From Nocardia terrae (GTDB taxonomy: Bacteria > Actinomycetota > Actinomycetes > Mycobacteriales > Mycobacteriaceae), in assembly GCF_009760405.1 (NCBI RefSeq), contig NZ_WRPP01000005.1, positions 124,001 through 188,000 on the forward strand: a stretch of 64,000 nucleotides of DNA, read 5' to 3'. Position 1 is the first letter of the stretch. Each line of letters opens with the position of its first letter. The notes under the pieces are model-generated. The model searched no databases, was not told the DNA's origin, and saw nothing but the letters and a program-made list of their open reading frames with translations. Below are positions 17,022 to 25,400 of the stretch, in pieces. A program made the position numbers and the translations under genes.

Positions 17022-17549
17022 GTGTCTGTCAGCGGGGTGGCCGCGGCCTTGGTGCCGAAGCGGATGTTGTCGGTGTTCGTGCGCAACGCGGAGCTGTTGA
17101 AGTTCCTGACGGTGGGGGCGATCGCGTTCATCGCGACCTCCGCGATGTTCTTCGGGCTCAAGTGGACTGTGCTGCAGGGGAAGCCGGTGACGGCGAACGT
17201 CATCGCGGTGTTGCTGGCGACGGTCCTGTCGTATGTGCTGAATCGGGAGTGGGCGTTCTCGGCGCGGGGCGGGCGGCAGCGGCGGCACGAGGCCGCGATG
17301 TTCTTCCTGGTGGCCGGTATCGGGTTGGTGATCAACCAGCTGCCGCTGGTGGTTTCGCGCTACGCCCTCGACTACCGGACTCCGGATGTCTCGCTGCTCG
17401 CGGAGAACATTGCCGACTTCCTCAGCGCGACCTTGATCGGCACCCTGCTGGCGACCGCGTTCCGGTGGTGGGCGATGCGCAAGTTCGTGTTCCCGCATGC
17501 CGCCGAGTCCGCCGCACCGCGGTCGCGGTCGGTCCCGGCGAAGCGCTGA
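17022..17549 (+). CDS. GtrA-family membrane protein
   Basis: Membrane protein of 175 residues of the GtrA/DPMS-like family. It shows four hydrophobic segments and the characteristic block LLATVLSYVLNREWAFSARG (N-x-x-W-x-F), seen in proteins that flip or help transfer polyprenyl-linked sugars for cell-envelope glycan modification. The C-terminal tail is basic. GTG 17022 is taken as start; an ATG at 17065 is out of frame and was not considered. It lies close behind the four-helix membrane gene on the same strand and is convergent with the UbiA-family gene. A housekeeping envelope role is as likely as a cluster role. Confidence 0.8.
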   Translation: MSVSGVAAALVPKRMLSVFVRNAELLKFLTVGAIAFIATSAMFFGLKWTVLQGKPVTANVIAVLLATVLSYVLNREWAFSARGGRQRRHEAAMFFLVAGIGLVINQLPLVVSRYALDYRTPDVSLLAENIADFLSATLIGTLLATAFRWWAMRKFVFPHAAESAAPRSRSVPAKR

Positions 17550-17555
17550 GCATGC

Positions 17556-18503
17556 TCAGTTGCCGGTCGCCGCGACCGCTTGCGCGATGAGCGTCAGATA
17601 GAGCGTGAGGATGAACAGGACCGCGGGGATGACCGGGTAATCCTCGTCGGTCGAGCGCAGGTAGCGCCGGGCGCCCGCAATCGGAATCACGGTCAGCGCC
17701 AGCGGGATCCAGCCGATGACCGCCGCTACGCCGTGGAATTCCCAGGGCTTCGCCACGGCGATCTCGCTGATAGCCGCGGCCGCAGCGCACAGCAAGCCCG
17801 CGGCGGTGCTACCGGTGGAGCCCAGGGCGTTGGAGTAGTACATCTCCCCCGGTCGGATGATTCGGGACGTCTTGCGGGCGAATTCGAATTGCAGGAAGGC
17901 ACCGGCGAAGACGATCGCGACCCAGGCGACCCGGGCGTGCGCGGACGCCTCGCCGGTGTCGATGGCCGAGAGGATGACGTAGGCGGTGACCAGGAGCTGG
18001 ACCGGGTAGGTCACCAGCAGGTTCAGCAGGATGCTGGTGCGGACTGTCGCTGAGAGTTGTTCCAGCCCCCACAGGATCAGGCCGTAGGCGAGGACCGCTG
18101 TGATGGCGAGAGCAGAACGCAGCGACAGCGCCAGGCTCCCCGCGATCGAGACGACCGCGATGAGGGCCATGGCGCCGCGCAATTCGAGCGCGCTGATCGC
18201 GCCGGTGACCAGCGGGCGGTCGGGGTTGTGGATGCGGTCGTAGTCGAGGTCCTTCTGTTCGTCGACCATGCGCAGGTAGAGCAGGACGATGGCGACGATC
18301 GCGATCCGGGCGGCCGTCGCGCCGGTAGGGTGCCAGCCGGTCTGCGGTCGGGTCAACAGGGCCGCGGTGCCTTCGAGCGCGAAAACCCACAGGATGCCGT
18401 ACAGCAGGTAGTGGGGCTTGTACATCACGCGGGTGAAGTGTGCAATACGGCCGACCGAGGTGAAAACACCGGCGCTGGAATGCTTTTCAGCAAGATCGGT
18501 CAT
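17556..18503 (-). CDS. UbiA-family prenyltransferase-like membrane protein
   Basis: Polytopic membrane protein of 315 residues. The first UbiA signature is intact as RMVDEQKDLDYDRIHNPDRP plus LVTG, the Asp-rich Mg-diphosphate site. The second Asp motif is replaced by EFARKTSRI, a feature I recall from a UbiA subfamily with E-x-x-RK, so substrate or reaction may differ from 4-hydroxybenzoate prenylation. It would join a prenyl chain to an acceptor at the membrane. ATG 18503 overlaps the nitroreductase stop by four bases; it is the last gene of the eight-gene operon starting at 28.9 kb. Prenylation as a late, membrane-anchoring step is inference. Confidence 0.82.
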   Translation of the reverse strand: MTDLAEKHSSAGVFTSVGRIAHFTRVMYKPHYLLYGILWVFALEGTAALLTRPQTGWHPTGATAARIAIVAIVLLYLRMVDEQKDLDYDRIHNPDRPLVTGAISALELRGAMALIAVVSIAGSLALSLRSALAITAVLAYGLILWGLEQLSATVRTSILLNLLVTYPVQLLVTAYVILSAIDTGEASAHARVAWVAIVFAGAFLQFEFARKTSRIIRPGEMYYSNALGSTGSTAAGLLCAAAAAISEIAVAKPWEFHGVAAVIGWIPLALTVIPIAGARRYLRSTDEDYPVIPAVLFILTLYLTLIAQAVAATGN

Positions 18504-19147
18504 CCCGCCGCGCCCTCCCCCGCCGGTGTGGCCGCGGGCTTCGCCCAGCCGTCCCATCCGGTCAGCTCGGCGGCGGGCGTGCGCCGCACCGAGGTGTCCG
18601 AGCCGGGCAGCAGGTGGGCCACGGGGAGCATCGCCACCTGGGTGACCTCATCGAACGGGATGCCGAGCAGGTCGGCGACCTCGCGTTCGTAGGCGAGGTG
18701 CGCGGTGGTCAGCGTCGAACCCAAACCCCGTGCGCGCAAAGCCAATTGCAGATTCCAGACGGCTGGATAGATCGAGCCGTAGAAGCTCGCCAGCCGAAGA
18801 GCCGACGCCTCGGCGGGTGGGCGGCCCAGTGAGCACACCAGGATCAGCGCGGGCACCTCGGCCAGGTTGTCGGCCAGGAACTGACCCGAGGACAGGTCGG
18901 CCAGCTGATCCGGGCGGGGTGTGCGGCCGGAAAGGTTGGCGGCGAAGCCTTTCCGGTAGTACTCGCCGATGCTCGCCTTGAGCTCGACATCGCGGACGAC
19001 GACGAAACGCCAGGGCTGGCGGTTGGAGCCGCTGGGTGCGTGGACCGCGATCTCCAGGCATTCCCGGATATCCCGGTTGTCCACCGGCCGCCGCAGGTCC
19101 AGGCGTCGCCGGACCGCGCGAGTGCCGGTCAGCAGGTCCGTGTTCAC
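18500..19147 (-). CDS. Nitroreductase-family flavoprotein
   Basis: FMN-dependent nitroreductase-fold protein of 215 residues. The N-terminal RAVRR...R motif and APSGSNRQPWRFVVV are the FMN-binding signature of the family, and the C-terminal ARGLGSTLTT helix region fits as well. Members reduce nitro groups or quinones, dehydrogenate, or oxidise azolines in biosynthesis; the exact reaction is not readable. GTG 19147 overlaps the AfsA-like stop by four bases (GTGA) and the stop overlaps the UbiA-like ATG. Within the operon it is the only evident redox flavoprotein and could reduce an enone or butenolide made by the AfsA-like enzyme (inference). Confidence 0.88.
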   Translation of the reverse strand: MNTDLLTGTRAVRRRLDLRRPVDNRDIRECLEIAVHAPSGSNRQPWRFVVVRDVELKASIGEYYRKGFAANLSGRTPRPDQLADLSSGQFLADNLAEVPALILVCSLGRPPAEASALRLASFYGSIYPAVWNLQLALRARGLGSTLTTAHLAYEREVADLLGIPFDEVTQVAMLPVAHLLPGSDTSVRRTPAAELTGWDGWAKPAATPAGEGAAG

Positions 19148-20145
19148 GAGCGGGTGTCCTCCGAAGCTGGTGCGGCCCGGTCGAATTCGAGATCCACCCG
19201 GGCGGCCACGCCACCCGCCTGGCGGATCTCGCAGTGCACGACGGTGGCGTCGACGCCGGATTCGGTGCGCTCCGCGACGCACACGGCCGGCAGGTCGAGC
19301 TCGACGAACTGGTCGAAAGCGCTGGTCACACTGACCAATCGGAGCGGCCCGACAGCGGTCAACGCGGTCTGCCTGCACGCCTCGATGAGGAGGTTGCCGG
19401 GCACGTGGTCGAGCTGATGGTCGAACAGGATCGGATGGGTGGTGTCGGCGACGACCGCGGCGCGTGCCCGGCTCTCGGTGACTTCCGGGACGCCGATCAC
19501 CACGTTGCGCGGATTCTCCCGCCCGACCAGCGCCGCCGCGGCGCGCGGCCCCGCCGAGGCGGGCGTCTCGAACGGACCCAGCCCCAAGTGTTTCCGGTAT
19601 CCGGCGCGAATCGCGGACCAGTGGCGCGGAGCGACCCAGGAGAACGATCCGTCCACCGTTCCCATCGCGACACCGCCGCTGGCGATGTCGAGGACGAGGT
19701 CCAATCCTTCCAGCAGCTCACCGCGCCGATGCTCGCGCAGCGCCCGCACCCGCAGCTCCAGATCGGCCGGTGCTCCCCCGATTTCCCAAGCGCCGCTGTC
19801 GATTCCGCTGCCGTTGAACGTCCGCACCAGGAACGCCCGATCGGTGGGCACGTCGTAGAACTCGTGCGTCACCGCGATGGACGCCTGCCGGGCCGCCTCC
19901 ATGACCGCGATCAGGTCGTGATGCTCGCCCAGCGCCCCGGCGTGATCGCCGTAATGCCCGTGCATGCGCGGCAATTGGGCTCCGACGACGAAACTGTCGG
20001 CCGTCTCGGCCTCGAGCGAGGTGACGAAGACCTCCGCGACCGCGTGCCGGTGCGCGAGCGCGCGCGGAATGGTGCGGACATGGGTGGCGCGGGCCGCGCC
20101 GGGCCGGGCGGCCGCGGTACCGCGCACGGGTTGTGTGGTTGTCAC
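19144..20145 (-). CDS. AfsA-type A-factor biosynthesis hot-dog protein
   Basis: Protein of 333 residues with the two AfsA repeats. Repeat one has the AHRHAVAEVFVT opening and the EAARQASIAVTHEFYDVP region; repeat two has FDHQLDHVPGNLLIEACRQ, both hallmarks of AfsA/ScbA. AfsA condenses a beta-ketoacyl thioester with dihydroxyacetone phosphate on the way to gamma-butyrolactone signals. Here it lies inside a biosynthetic operon, with no ArpA-type receptor next to it, so it may build a butenolide or ester core of the product. GTG 20145 has GGAGG at seven-base spacing and overlaps the upstream stop by four bases. Confidence 0.88.
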   Translation of the reverse strand: MTTTQPVRGTAAARPGAARATHVRTIPRALAHRHAVAEVFVTSLEAETADSFVVGAQLPRMHGHYGDHAGALGEHHDLIAVMEAARQASIAVTHEFYDVPTDRAFLVRTFNGSGIDSGAWEIGGAPADLELRVRALREHRRGELLEGLDLVLDIASGGVAMGTVDGSFSWVAPRHWSAIRAGYRKHLGLGPFETPASAGPRAAAALVGRENPRNVVIGVPEVTESRARAAVVADTTHPILFDHQLDHVPGNLLIEACRQTALTAVGPLRLVSVTSAFDQFVELDLPAVCVAERTESGVDATVVHCEIRQAGGVAARVDLEFDRAAPASEDTRS

Positions 20146-21077
20146 GGTCTTGCCTCCAGCCAATCGGTCGCGCCCACGGGCCGCAGCGTCTGCGATCCGG
20201 TCCCGGTGCGCATGGGAAGTACGTAGGAACCCAGCACGATGACCGACCAGGCGTCGAGCGCGAGACCGCTGGACCACGCCACGTCCAGCAGTGCGGCCTG
20301 CGCGGCGTCGGAACCGGGTTCGGCGGTCACCATCCGCTCGTCGAGGGACTTCAGCGCCGCCGAGTCCAAGTCGGCGCACAGCCGGGCGACCGCCTCGCCC
20401 CGATCGAAGCTGCGGGCCGGGGCCTGGTCGTAGAGGTCGCGGGCGAGCGCGGCGGCCTCGGCACTGCGGTCCCGGCCTTCGAGGGCGCGAGCGATGACCC
20501 GCGACCGGGTGTCCTCGTCGAAGTAGATCGCGAGCTCGCGCAGCACATCGGCCGGATCGTCGGGCGAGTGCACGAGATTGAGCAGATAGTTGTGCCGCCC
20601 CAGCAGATACCGCAGCTCCCCCGGCCGCCGCTTGCGCGGATCGGTGGCGCCCTTGGCCTCGGCCAGCCGCACCGGCGTCGGCAACTCGCCCACCGGTCCG
20701 CGCACCACCAGCACCAGCACGTCGGAGATGCCGACCAGCAGATCGGCCAGCCGCCGACGTTCGGCGGAGGCGATGTTCCAGGCGAAGTACCACAGCGCTC
20801 GCGCCACATGCCGATCCACGACCACCCGGTGGGCGTCCACGACCTGGAAGTCGTTGTCGGCCAGCCACGTCAGGGTCGGTTCGACCGCGCGGGCCACGAT
20901 GGCGTCGGGTTTGAGCAGCAGCAGCGAATGCTCGCAGGCGAAGCGCTCGGCGTCGACACCGAGCCGTCCGGCCTGGTCGACGGTTTCGAGCAGATAGGTG
21001 TCACCGAGGTAGGCGTCGATCTTGGCCTTCGACGGTGTCAGCTCGCCGAGCAGGGTCCGCAGTTCGTCGTCGTTCAT
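20142..21077 (-). CDS. Nucleoside-diphosphate-kinase-like domain protein
   Basis: Protein of 311 residues with a divergent nucleoside-diphosphate-kinase (NDK) fold at about 48-190: LLLKPDAIV (catalytic Lys region, K56), GATDPRKRRPGELRYLLG matching the NDK GATNP...PGTIR segment, and NLVHSPDD, where His170 occupies the place of the phosphorylated histidine of N-x-x-H-G-S-D. NDKs have about 140 residues; this protein has about 47 extra N-terminal and 120 extra C-terminal residues. It may phosphorylate or bind a nucleotide or nucleotide-linked intermediate. Both ends overlap neighbours by four bases (ATGA with the SDR, GTGA with the AfsA-like gene). It also could be a substrate-binding relic, but the key His and Lys look intact. 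Confidence 0.72.
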   Translation of the reverse strand: MNDDELRTLLGELTPSKAKIDAYLGDTYLLETVDQAGRLGVDAERFACEHSLLLLKPDAIVARAVEPTLTWLADNDFQVVDAHRVVVDRHVARALWYFAWNIASAERRRLADLLVGISDVLVLVVRGPVGELPTPVRLAEAKGATDPRKRRPGELRYLLGRHNYLLNLVHSPDDPADVLRELAIYFDEDTRSRVIARALEGRDRSAEAAALARDLYDQAPARSFDRGEAVARLCADLDSAALKSLDERMVTAEPGSDAAQAALLDVAWSSGLALDAWSVIVLGSYVLPMRTGTGSQTLRPVGATDWLEARP

Positions 21078-22165
21078 GCCCGCACTCCGGTTCCGCCGAT
21101 GCCGTCGCGCGCCAGCATCTCCTCGATGGAGGGCAGTGGCGCGCCGAGATACCCGGACTCGAGGCAGTGGTCCAGCAGCAGCCGCAGGTAGTCCTTGCCG
21201 GTCCGCGGTCCCAGCCGGTCCAGCAGCCGATCGGCGGTGCTGGTGTCGAAGCTCAGGCGACGCTGGAAGTAGCTGGTGTAGAGGGACCCGATGCGCAGGT
21301 AGTACTCCCGCTCGATGGCATCGAGATCCTCTGGGCGGAAGGATGATTCGGGCACGAAGGTCGCCACCTCGAACGAGGGGTACTCGGCCAGCACGTCGGA
21401 GACCTCGCGCAGCGACAGCGTGTCGCGGCCCACCGCGTGCAGGGTGGCCCCGGCCACGCTGTCGAAATCGGTGACAGCCGCGGCGATCACGTCCGCGACG
21501 TGATCGACCGGCGCGAGCGCGAGCGTGGCGTCGTAGCGGCCGGGCAGCGTCCGCAGTTTGCCCTCGACCATGAGCTTCACGACGGTGTAGAGGTTCTTGT
21601 ATTCGCGGATCGCGCCGTCGTTCAGCGCGCCGGTGACGATGCCCGGCCGCACGATCGCCCACCGCAGCCCGCGCTCCCCGCCGTCGCGGACCAGCTGCTC
21701 GGCGCGCAGTTTGCTCTGCTCGTAGCCGTTTCCGAAGCCCTGCCCCGCATCCAGCTCGTCCTCGCGGATGACGCCGTGCCGCATCCCGCACACGTAGGCG
21801 GTGCTCACGTGCACCAACGGCACGTCCCATGCGAGCGCCAGTTCCACCGCGTGCCGCGCGCCGCCCACATTGAGTTCGTCGTAGGTGTCGGGCAGGGCGT
21901 CGAAGGCCGTGGTGGCCGCGCAGTGCACGATCATGCCGACGCTCCCGGCGAGCTCGGCGGCGACGGCGGGATCGAGGCCGAACCCCGCCTTCCGGATGTC
22001 GCCGTGCACCCGCAGGTCCGGCTCGTAGGCCGTGCCGTCGTTGCGTCGAAGCTCCGAATTGTTATGCAGCACAGCCACGACGGCCCGCCCCGATGCGCTG
22101 AGCCGGGCGGCGACCTCCGCGCCGACCAGTCCGCTGGCCCCGGTGAGCAGCATCCGCTCGCTCAT
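21074..22165 (-). CDS. Extended SDR / thioester-reductase-like oxidoreductase
   Basis: NAD(P)-dependent extended short-chain dehydrogenase of 363 residues. TGASGLVG (8-15) is the cofactor loop, VHVSTAYVCG (118-127) the fatty-acyl-reductase-like active-site strand and YEQSK (148-152) the catalytic Tyr/Lys. HVSTAY and the later VDHVADVI region resemble thioester-reductase/male-sterility SDRs, which reduce carrier- or CoA-bound acyl groups to aldehydes or alcohols; a sugar epimerase is the other reading. ATG 22165 overlaps the ACP stop by four bases. Placed right after the ACP gene, reductive release of the acyl chain is the favoured inference. Confidence 0.82.
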   Translation of the reverse strand: MSERMLLTGASGLVGAEVAARLSASGRAVVAVLHNNSELRRNDGTAYEPDLRVHGDIRKAGFGLDPAVAAELAGSVGMIVHCAATTAFDALPDTYDELNVGGARHAVELALAWDVPLVHVSTAYVCGMRHGVIREDELDAGQGFGNGYEQSKLRAEQLVRDGGERGLRWAIVRPGIVTGALNDGAIREYKNLYTVVKLMVEGKLRTLPGRYDATLALAPVDHVADVIAAAVTDFDSVAGATLHAVGRDTLSLREVSDVLAEYPSFEVATFVPESSFRPEDLDAIEREYYLRIGSLYTSYFQRRLSFDTSTADRLLDRLGPRTGKDYLRLLLDHCLESGYLGAPLPSIEEMLARDGIGGTGVRA

Positions 22166-22419
22166 GCGCTCACCTCCAGGGCCCGGATGACCAGGTCGAC
22201 GACCTGCCCCACCCGCAGCACCCCCATGAGTTGTTCGGGCCGGTAGCGCGGCAGGTCGAAGCCGCGTTCGAGCACGACGGTCAATTCCATCAAGCGCAGC
22301 GAGTCGAAGCCGAGGTCTTCGATCAGGCGCAGGTCGTCGCCGAGGTCCGCGGCGGGTCGCGGCGCCATGCCGCCGACGATCCGCCGGACCCGTTCGGCCA
22401 CCGGGTTTTCGATGCTCAT
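22162..22419 (-). CDS. Acyl carrier protein
   Basis: Carrier protein of 85 residues with the phosphopantetheine site DLGFDSLRLMEL (Ser40), followed by helix II/III spacing typical of ACPs. ATG 22419 overlaps the stop of the FAAL-nucleotidyltransferase gene by four bases and its own stop overlaps the SDR start by four. The upstream FAAL is the expected loader and the downstream SDR the likely enzyme acting on the loaded chain. No ketosynthase is present in this operon, so the chain is imported ready-made rather than built here. Confidence 0.92.
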   Translation of the reverse strand: MSIENPVAERVRRIVGGMAPRPAADLGDDLRLIEDLGFDSLRLMELTVVLERGFDLPRYRPEQLMGVLRVGQVVDLVIRALEVSA

Positions 22420-25400
22420 GACTGCTCGCTCTCTCGCAGGTGCGGCTGCTGGCCGCCGCTGGCCAGCAGGTCGCGGGCCTCGTCCAGGGGCAGGTCGGCG
22501 TCGAGATAGCCGGCCAGCCGCAGCCAGTCGTAGCCGAGGGTCAGGGTCCGCTGCCATTGCTCACGGGAGTCGAAGGAGGCCGGGAACTCCCGGGCCGCCC
22601 CGGCATCCGCGCTCAGGCGGCGCACCGTCGCGACGAAACCGTCGACACAGGCAAGATCGTCCAGAGCGTCGCCGCCGTTTCGCAGTGTCCGCGAGAACCG
22701 CACCTGGACAGCGGATTCCAGTGCCGAGAGCAACACTGTCCGATCCGGTGCATGCGCGGGCACCAGCCGCGCCACGGTGCCCACCGGATCCACATCCGCA
22801 GGCAGCGGATCGATGCCGTACGCACTCAACAGCACTCGCACACTCATCGCGATGAGCCGATGCGCCGCAATATCGGCAACCTCCCCCTGCCCGTCCTTCA
22901 CCGCGCCCACCAGATCCTCGCGAGCGTTCTCCAGCACCACGTTCGACCACACCAGATTCAGCCCACACCCGATGAACCGCTGCGCCGGCATCGGCGACAG
23001 CGTCACGATCCCCTCCCCCCGCGCCGCCCCGGTGAGCCCCAATGCGGGCAACGCCACCGCCGGCACCGGCGTAAACGGCTGCACCGGCTTACACATGGCC
23101 AACGCCGGTTCCAGCACCTCCCCACCCCGCCACTGCAACCCGACGAACCCCAACCGCACGAACTCGGCCAGCTCCGCGCCTATCTCGTGCCCACTACGCG
23201 CCATGACATCCCGAACCGACTGCCGGAACACCACCGACCGCCACGCCCGCGCCCCCGCCTCGGACAACACGAAAACCTCGCCGTCCGACCGCAGTACGTG
23301 CAGCCGCCCGGCCAGCGGCCAGGTGGTCACCTGCGGACGGCGAGTGAAGATCAATGCGTGCGCATCGTCGGCGATACCATCGACACCCAGGTCCGCGGCC
23401 AGCTCCAACAGCGCGCCCCAGCGCTCCTCGCCCGCTTCGGAGCCCGGCGTCGGGGATTGCTCGCCGAACCCTGACCCCTGGCCGGGGTTCCTCGTCGCGT
23501 CGCCGAGTGACCCGCTGCCCGCGTCCTGGCCGTACGCTTTGGCCTCGGCTTCCCCCGTGGTACCAGCGTCCGGCGTGTGGATCGTGTCGACCGAGATCGC
23601 CTCCCCGCCGTTGCCCGTCCCCACGGCCCATGACTTTCGTTCGGGCGCAACCGATCCCGGCCCCGGGTTTCCGGCGTCGGCCGCGGCCGCCGGAGCTCCG
23701 GTTCGATCACGGCCGGAATCCGAGGTGGCAGAGGCATTGCCGGGCAGGAGCACGCTGGGATGGCGCGTGGTCGCCGCACCCGTGGTCTCCGCCTCCTGCC
23801 GTTCAGCAGCAGGAGTCGGTCCGGCACTGGCGGACACCGGTTCCGGCCCGAGCCCGGACGATTGGTTTGCTCGACCCGGCGCACCGATCAGTGCCCGGTA
23901 GCGGTCGGCCAGTGGATCCGGGCCGATCCGATCCAACTGCCGGGGTAGCCATTTCGTCTCGAGGTACGTCTCATCCCGGTGGGCGAGCCAGCCCTTCGTG
24001 GCCTGCAGGACACCGTCCTCGGCCCAGGCCAGCGCCTCGGCGTGGGCGCCGAAGGCGCGCAGGGCGATCGCGTAGCGCAGGGCGTGGCGGGCGCGTGCGG
24101 TCCACCATGTGGCGACGCGCACCGCGAAAGCGTCGTCGGTGATGAGGGCGCGCAGCTCGTACAGGTCGACGACCCCGGGTACGAGCACAGTGGCGCGCAG
24201 GAAGCGCTGGCACCGGTTCAGCACGTCTTCGTTCGGATCGGTGATGACCTGTTCGAACTGGCGTCGGATCTGGGCGACCGAGCGGGTCCGCACTTCGACG
24301 CGGCGTCCGTCGAGGAAAAGCACGGTCGGCAGCGTGGGGAGTTCGTCGCAACCCGGTGCGACCACCAGGAAATCGATGTCGGAGCCCGCGTTGCCGAAGC
24401 CTTCGGCCAGCGAGCCCTCGAAGAGCACGGCCGCGTCGGCCGGGACCGAGACCGCTTCCAGGGCCGCGTCGAGCAGCCGCTTCAGACGGTCCGCTGGAAT
24501 CGCCGGGGTCCGTGCGGAAGCCTGCTCCTCGTCGTCGGGCGCATGGATCACCGCGCCCTCGAGCTTGCTGTCGCGCAACTGCTGCCACATGTGGCGGCGG
24601 CGGGGCTTGCCGCTCGAGGTGCGCCGGATGAGTCCGCGCGGGCCGGTGACGATGCGGACCAGCTGGGCGGGCCCGAGATGGCCGCGGATGATGGCCCGCG
24701 CCTGCGCGATCCAGTCCCCGGCGGCGGTCTCGGCGAACAGCACGACACCCTGCTGTCCGGCGTCGGAGAATCCGACCGCGGCGAGCTTGCCCTTGGTGAG
24801 CCCGGTTTCCTGGGCGACCCGGGATTCGATGTCCTCCATGAACACCGAGCGGCCGCGCACCTTGAGGCTGGTACCCATCCGGCCGAGCACGAAAACCTCA
24901 CCGTCGTACAGGAATCCGGCGTCACCGGAGTACAGGCGGCCGTTCTCGATGCGCGTGGAGGCGGTCGCGCTCGGTGTCCCGGAGTAGCCCAGCGCCACCG
25001 AATCGCCGGTCACCACCATCTCGCCGAGCACCCCGTCGGGCAGCTCCCGGCCCTCGTCGTCGACGACGGTCACGGTGGATTCGGGCGTCGAGAAGCCCAG
25101 TCCGGTGATCCACCCCGCCCCCTCGACCCGGTGGCTGTCGTCGAGAATCGCCTCCTCGAGCACCGGAACCGGTTCGCCGAACCGCAGATTCGGATTGTCC
25201 AGGCGCAGCGCGGTGATGGGCCGTCGCGTCGGCGAGGAGGTCACCATCAGCGTCGCCTCGGCCAGCCCGTAGGCGAGGGTGAACGCGCCCATCGAGAAGC
25301 CCTGCGGCCCGGTCAGTTTCGCGAACGCCTGCAGGTCGGCGACCTCGACCGGTTCGGACCCGATGGCCAGCGTGCGCCATCCGGACAGATCCAGGTCGGC

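Noticed and set aside
17546..17559. CTGAGC/GCTCAG palindrome as terminator
   Set aside because: It is a 14-base palindrome without loop or T-run between convergent genes; too weak to call.
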